Source: G963665405 sp963665405
Lineage (GTDB): Bacteria; Chloroflexota; Dehalococcoidia; Lucifugimonadales; G963665405
Assembly: GCA_963665405.2 (NCBI GenBank)
Contig: CAXXUH010000004.1
Coordinates: 1,240,001-1,304,000, forward strand
Length of the DNA stretch: 64,000 nt
Reading direction: 5' to 3'
The notes under the pieces are model-generated. The model saw only the letters and a list, made by a program, of their open reading frames with translations, did not search any database and was not told the origin of the DNA. The first letter of the stretch is position 1; each line of letters starts with the position of its first letter. Below are positions 60,891 to 64,000 of the stretch, piece by piece. A program made the translations under genes and the position numbers.

Positions 60891-61065
60891 AACTATGCGA
60901 AAGCAACGCCGGACACAAGAGCAAATGGAGACACTTCGGAGCGCGATCTGAGAAGGTGTACCACTGCGGCGGAGGAATCGTGTACCACCGGCACGATGAG
61001 AAAGGACTGAATTGGGAGCCGGGTGGGATCAGGTCAGGAGCAGGGGTCCGCAGTTCCGGAGTGAG
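60887..61065 (+). pseudogene. Small ORF of the island running into the IS21 element
   Basis: TTG 60887 overlaps the stop of the SWIM-like gene. The first about 43 residues ('MKLCESNAGHKSKWRHFG' onward, Cys/His-containing) look like a small metal-binding protein. The frame then enters sequence antisense to istB and loses sense. The IS21 pair was probably inserted here and cut off the gene. The exact insertion point is not resolved. Confidence 0.4.
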
Positions 61066-61848
61066 TCAGGAGTCGACCGGATCATCCGATACCTGGGAGG
61101 CGGCGCTCTGCCGGCTGTGCTTGAGACGGTAGCTGTCGCCGTTCATCTCCAGGATGTGAACGTGGTGGGTGAGCCGGTCAAGCAGAGCGCCGGTGAGCCT
61201 CTCGGAGCCGAACACGTCGGTCCACTCGTCGAAGGGCAGGTTGGTGGTGACCAGGACGGAGCCCCGTTCGTAGCGCTGGCTGAAGACCTCGAAGAGGAGT
61301 TCCGCACCGGTGGTGGAGAGGGGGACGAAGCCCAACTCGTCGATGATGAGAAGCCTGAGGCGGGCCAGTTGCCGCTGCAGGTTGAGCAGCCGGCGATCGT
61401 CTCTGGCCTCCATGAGCTCGTGGACCAGGGCCGCGGCGGTGGTGAAGCCTACGGACATTCCCTTTTGGCAGGCGGCCAGGCCCAGACCCAGGGCCACGTG
61501 GGTCTTGCCGGTGCCACTGTTGCCGACGGTGATGACATTCTCCCTATGCTCGATGTATTCACACCGGGCCAGTTCCATGACCAGTTGTTTGTTCACCGAG
61601 GGTATGGCCAGGAAGTCGAAGGTGTCCAGGCTTTTGACGGCAGGGAAACGGGCGGCCCGGATCCGGCGCTGCACCATGCGCTGGTGTCGGTCAATGAGTT
61701 CCAGTTCGGAGAGACGCAGCAGGTAGTCAGGGTGGTCCACATTCTCGGCGGCGCACTGGGCGGCCAGCTTGCGGTACTCCCTGAGGAAGGTGGGAAGCCG
61801 TAGTTCCTTCAGGTGGTGTTCCAGGAGCAGCGTGGACCGGTTGCTCAT
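61066..61848 (-). CDS. istB: IS21-family transposition helper ATPase IstB
   Basis: 260 residues. Walker A 'VITVGNSGTGKTHVALGLG', Walker B 'LRLLIIDELGFVPL', sensor region 'SVLVTTNLPFDEWTDVFGSERLTGALLDRLTHHVHILEMNGDSYRLK', and N-terminal 'LRLPTFLREYRKLAAQCAAENVDHPDYLLRLSELELIDR'. This AAA+ protein of the DnaC/IstB type assists the IstA transposase. Its start overlaps the istA stop by 4 bases, so the two are coupled. Appears intact. Confidence 0.93.
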   Translation of the reverse strand: MSNRSTLLLEHHLKELRLPTFLREYRKLAAQCAAENVDHPDYLLRLSELELIDRHQRMVQRRIRAARFPAVKSLDTFDFLAIPSVNKQLVMELARCEYIEHRENVITVGNSGTGKTHVALGLGLAACQKGMSVGFTTAAALVHELMEARDDRRLLNLQRQLARLRLLIIDELGFVPLSTTGAELLFEVFSQRYERGSVLVTTNLPFDEWTDVFGSERLTGALLDRLTHHVHILEMNGDSYRLKHSRQSAASQVSDDPVDS

Positions 61849-63353
61849 GCCGCCCTCCCCGGCAGGAGGGCCAGGTAGTCCGTGGCGCTGGTGGTCTTCA
61901 CGCTGACCCGGGGCAGGTAGGGATAGAGGTCCAGGTCAAGCCTGGGGGGTCGTCCTTCCAGGTGACACAGCAGCAGGTGCTTCACGGCATCAAAACTGAT
62001 GGCGCCCAGCCGGAGGGCGTCCTGCACGGCGTGGTGGACTTCCTGGTGGGAGAAATTTTCCAGAAGTCGCAGCACCTGCACGAATTCCCGCTTGCCCCTC
62101 CGTCCCATCCTGGACTCCAGCAGACGGCGCAGCGTAGCGAACTCTTCGGGGAGTTGCCATCCTTGCAACGGAGCGGCCTGGTCCAGGGCCGCCGTCTTCT
62201 GCTCCAACAGGGGCAGGTAGTGGATGGGATCGAAGACGAAGTCGTCCCTTTCGTAGGAGCGGGGATGTCTGGCAATGACCTCAGCGCCGCAGCTGATCAC
62301 CACCTCAGCCACGTAGCCTTTTACCAGCACGTCCCGGTGTCCAAAGGCCACCGGCGCCGAGTAGTCATTGGTCTTGTACCGGACCAGGGACAGGGAGCTC
62401 ACCCGGCTGGCCTGCTTATTGCAGGCATCATAGGGCACGGCGGGCAGGGGCAGCAGGGCTTCCAGGTCCCGCTCCATGCGCTGGCCGATGGTCTCATCGT
62501 GTCCTCGCAGCACGGAGTCCATCCGTGCCAGGCAGCGCTCCTCCAGGTGGGCATTCAGGGCGTCAAAGCTCTGGAAGGACGGCACGGGTACCAGGAAGTT
62601 GCGGCGCACGTAGCCCACCATCCCTTCCACCTTCCCCTTGTCATTGCCCTTGCCAGGACGGCCGAACCGATCCTCGAACAGGTAGTGGGACTGTAACTCG
62701 GTGAAGGCTCGGGTCCGCTGGCGCCTGCCGTCGCCCAGTATCCGGGCCACCGCCAGCTTCGTGTTGTCGTACAGAATGCTCTGGGGCACGCCGCCCAGAG
62801 AGGCGAAAGCCGAGACGTGGCCGTCCAGGAACGCCTCGGTGGTCTCTGCCGGATAGGCCTTCACGAAGCAGCCATCGCTGTGGGGCAGGTCCAGCACCAA
62901 GTAGTGCGCCTTCCGCTCCACCCCGCCGATGATCACCCGGGCTTCGCCAAAGTCGCACTGGGCGTGGCCTGGCGCGTGGGACAAGGGGACGAACATCTCC
63001 TGGGTCCGCCGCCGGCGCTCCCTCACATAGTCCTTGACTATGGTGTACTGACCGTCGAACCCGTGCTCGTCACGCAGCCGCTCAAAGATCCGCTTGGCCG
63101 TGTGGCGCTGCTTCCTGGGAACCTGGCGGTCAGCTTCCAGGATGGCGTCAATCACCCCGGTGAAGGGCTCAAGCCTGGGCCGGCGGGGTGGGTCCTGGCG
63201 TCGGTATCCTGGGGGCGCCGAGTAGGCCAGCATCTTGCGCACCGTGTCCCGGTGCAGGCCAAACACCCGGGAGGCTTCCCGAACGCTCATCCCTTCTACC
63301 ATGCAGGCCCGGCGAACTCGTACGTAAATCTCCACGTGATACATCCATAACAC
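61845..63353 (-). CDS. istA: IS21-family transposase IstA
   Basis: 502 residues. N-terminal helix-turn-helix 'CMVEGMSVREASRVFGLHRDTVRKMLAYSAPPGYRR'. DDE core: 'HAQCDFGEARVIIGG' (first Asp), 'GGVPQSILYDNTKLAVARIL' (second Asp), and 'GNDKGKVEGMVGYVRRNFLVP' (Glu). The C-terminal region is 'VSSLSLVRYKTNDYSAPVAFGHRDVLVKGYV'. Length is normal and the frame is intact, so the element could still be active. Paired with istB. Confidence 0.93.
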   Translation of the reverse strand: MLWMYHVEIYVRVRRACMVEGMSVREASRVFGLHRDTVRKMLAYSAPPGYRRQDPPRRPRLEPFTGVIDAILEADRQVPRKQRHTAKRIFERLRDEHGFDGQYTIVKDYVRERRRRTQEMFVPLSHAPGHAQCDFGEARVIIGGVERKAHYLVLDLPHSDGCFVKAYPAETTEAFLDGHVSAFASLGGVPQSILYDNTKLAVARILGDGRRQRTRAFTELQSHYLFEDRFGRPGKGNDKGKVEGMVGYVRRNFLVPVPSFQSFDALNAHLEERCLARMDSVLRGHDETIGQRMERDLEALLPLPAVPYDACNKQASRVSSLSLVRYKTNDYSAPVAFGHRDVLVKGYVAEVVISCGAEVIARHPRSYERDDFVFDPIHYLPLLEQKTAALDQAAPLQGWQLPEEFATLRRLLESRMGRRGKREFVQVLRLLENFSHQEVHHAVQDALRLGAISFDAVKHLLLCHLEGRPPRLDLDLYPYLPRVSVKTTSATDYLALLPGRAA

Positions 63354-63439
63354 CTTCCATAGACTGATAATCAGCCTTACGAAAGGCAGAGGACGGTACG
63401 ATTTTCCACCGCCACAATTCAGGCAGTCGAGACGCCCAC

Positions 63440-63880
63440 GTGGTCCACTTTACCTCTGCAAATGGTCAACTTTCCCAAACTAGCTCCCGCGTGTCGGAGT
63501 TGACGGCATCGGCCCGGGCGGCGCAAGAGTCACTCGGCCTGACGGTGAAAGCGTTGGAGCGAGCTACCGACGTCATGATGCGCCTGGAACCCGCGGTCAT
63601 CACGTCTGCCATTCAGGAAGCAGACACGTCGATCAAGGCCGCGATCGAAGATAGCTCAACCAAACTCACCGAGTCAGTGTCCCAGCGGGCTGAGACTATC
63701 GAGCAATCGATAAACACGAGCCAAGAAACTACCCGGCAGCAAATGACGGAGCAGGAGGCCCGACAGGCGGAACGCCACGCGAAAGATGTCAGAGTATTCA
63801 AGTGGATTGGATCCCTGGGGCTGTTAAGCCTAGCGGGACTGGTTATCCTGGCAGTCCTTATACTTCTCAGTGTTCGATAA
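63440..63880 (+). CDS. Coiled-coil membrane protein, 5' end probably replaced by the IS21 end
   Basis: 146 codons, but the first several lie inside the IS21 terminal repeats. The native part ('VSELTASARAAQESLGLTVKALERATDVMMRLEPAVITSAIQEADTSIKAAIEDSSTKLTESVSQRAETIEQSINTSQETTRQQMTEQ') is a long heptad-rich coiled coil. One C-terminal transmembrane helix follows ('WIGSLGLLSLAGLVILAVLILLSV'). The protein is presumably the 3' remnant of a longer gene. No family is recognised. Confidence 0.5.
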   Translation: MVHFTSANGQLSQTSSRVSELTASARAAQESLGLTVKALERATDVMMRLEPAVITSAIQEADTSIKAAIEDSSTKLTESVSQRAETIEQSINTSQETTRQQMTEQEARQAERHAKDVRVFKWIGSLGLLSLAGLVILAVLILLSVR

Positions 63881-63924
63881 TGCATGAGATGGTTTGGCAG
63901 GAATGCATGAGATGGTTTGGCAGG
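63879..63924. repeat. Two tandem copies of a 23-bp repeat
   Basis: Identical 23-bp units at 63879-63901 and 63902-63924, beginning AATGCATGAGATGG. The first overlaps the TAA stop of the coiled-coil gene. Sequence after it (63925-64000) holds no recognised feature. Confidence 0.7.
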
Positions 63925-64000
63925 TAGGAGTGACAGCGCCTGTGGCTTGCCCAGCACATTAGCAGGTTCAGGTTCGGCAGCCGCCTTCCACATTCTGCCC

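Larger units (their letters stand above)
61066..63475 (-). mobile_element. IS21-family insertion sequence (istA-istB)
   Basis: Contains a complete istA-istB pair on the minus strand. The istA side ends in repeated TGGTCCACTTT / TGGTCAACTTT motifs (63438-63475), typical of IS21-like ends. The matching left-end repeat was not found right after istB, so that end may be diverged or truncated, and boundaries are approximate. Inserted into the integrated island, it separates its small ORFs from the coiled-coil gene at 63440-63880. Confidence 0.7.

Noticed and set aside
61007..63422. CTGAATTG / CAATTCAG pair as terminal inverted repeats of the IS21 element
   Set aside because: Only 8 bp, expected by chance, and it does not match the TGGTCCACTTT repeats seen near the right end.
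1..64000. CRISPR arrays, rRNA genes, toxin-antitoxin pairs or known defence operons
   Set aside because: No regularly spaced repeats, rRNA sequence or recognisable defence-gene sets were seen on either strand.

Overview
The window is 64 kb of GC-rich bacterial DNA, most likely from the Chloroflexota (SAR202/Dehalococcoidia type). This is an inference from gene content: three F420/flavin luciferase-like oxidoreductases, tandem class III aminotransferases, a phosphotriesterase-family hydrolase, DUF5667 next to an ECF sigma factor, and many TTG/GTG starts. No 16S or marker set is present to confirm it.

Layout. 1-11.97 kb: end of a dehydrogenase, an MFS transporter, a tiny zinc-ribbon protein, an F420-type oxidoreductase, secreted beta-sandwich proteins, an ECF sigma/DUF5667 pair, two prepilin-like proteins, a Gfo/Idh oxidoreductase, a DUF697 protein, an alpha/beta hydrolase and a small secreted protein. 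12.5-20.0 kb: a co-directional, tightly packed operon that looks like a peptide (RiPP) pathway. It has a PqqD-like leader-binding protein, a nucleotidyltransferase, a 35-residue precursor with a lasso-type leader, an HPr-kinase-like kinase, an ABC exporter, an acyl carrier protein, an acyl-adenylate ligase and an acyltransferase-like protein. The lasso protease (B2) and cyclase (C) are absent, and the predicted core has no Asp/Glu to close a lasso ring. This is the most unusual system in the window. 20.0-25.7 kb: class IV aminotransferase, a duplicated acyltransferase fragment, an AT-rich foreign membrane gene, tRNA-Arg, a 1665-bp decayed IS1380-family element that cut off the end of a luciferase-like gene, and tRNA-His.

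25.8-57.4 kb: mostly housekeeping and metabolism: leucyl aminopeptidase, GSA-type aminotransferase, MBL hydrolase, MtaB, FabF, RecJ, Lgt, XerC/D-type recombinase, UvrC, a luciferase-like oxidoreductase, slipin plus NfeD, two class III aminotransferases, a frameshifted phosphotriesterase homologue, a LolD/FtsX-type ABC transporter, PlsY, a dipeptidase homologue lacking metal ligands, a methylenetetrahydrofolate reductase, GuaB and a NarL-type response regulator. 57.5-64 kb: an integrated element with tyrosine integrase, AlpA-like regulator, Rep/primase-like protein and small ORFs (a layout recalling P4-like satellites or integrated plasmids), interrupted by an IS21-family istAB pair.

Several genes carry frameshifts (4729-5588, 46854-47920, the IS1380 transposase). 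At least one sits in a homopolymer, so assembly error and true decay cannot be separated from sequence alone. No CRISPR array and no rRNA were seen.
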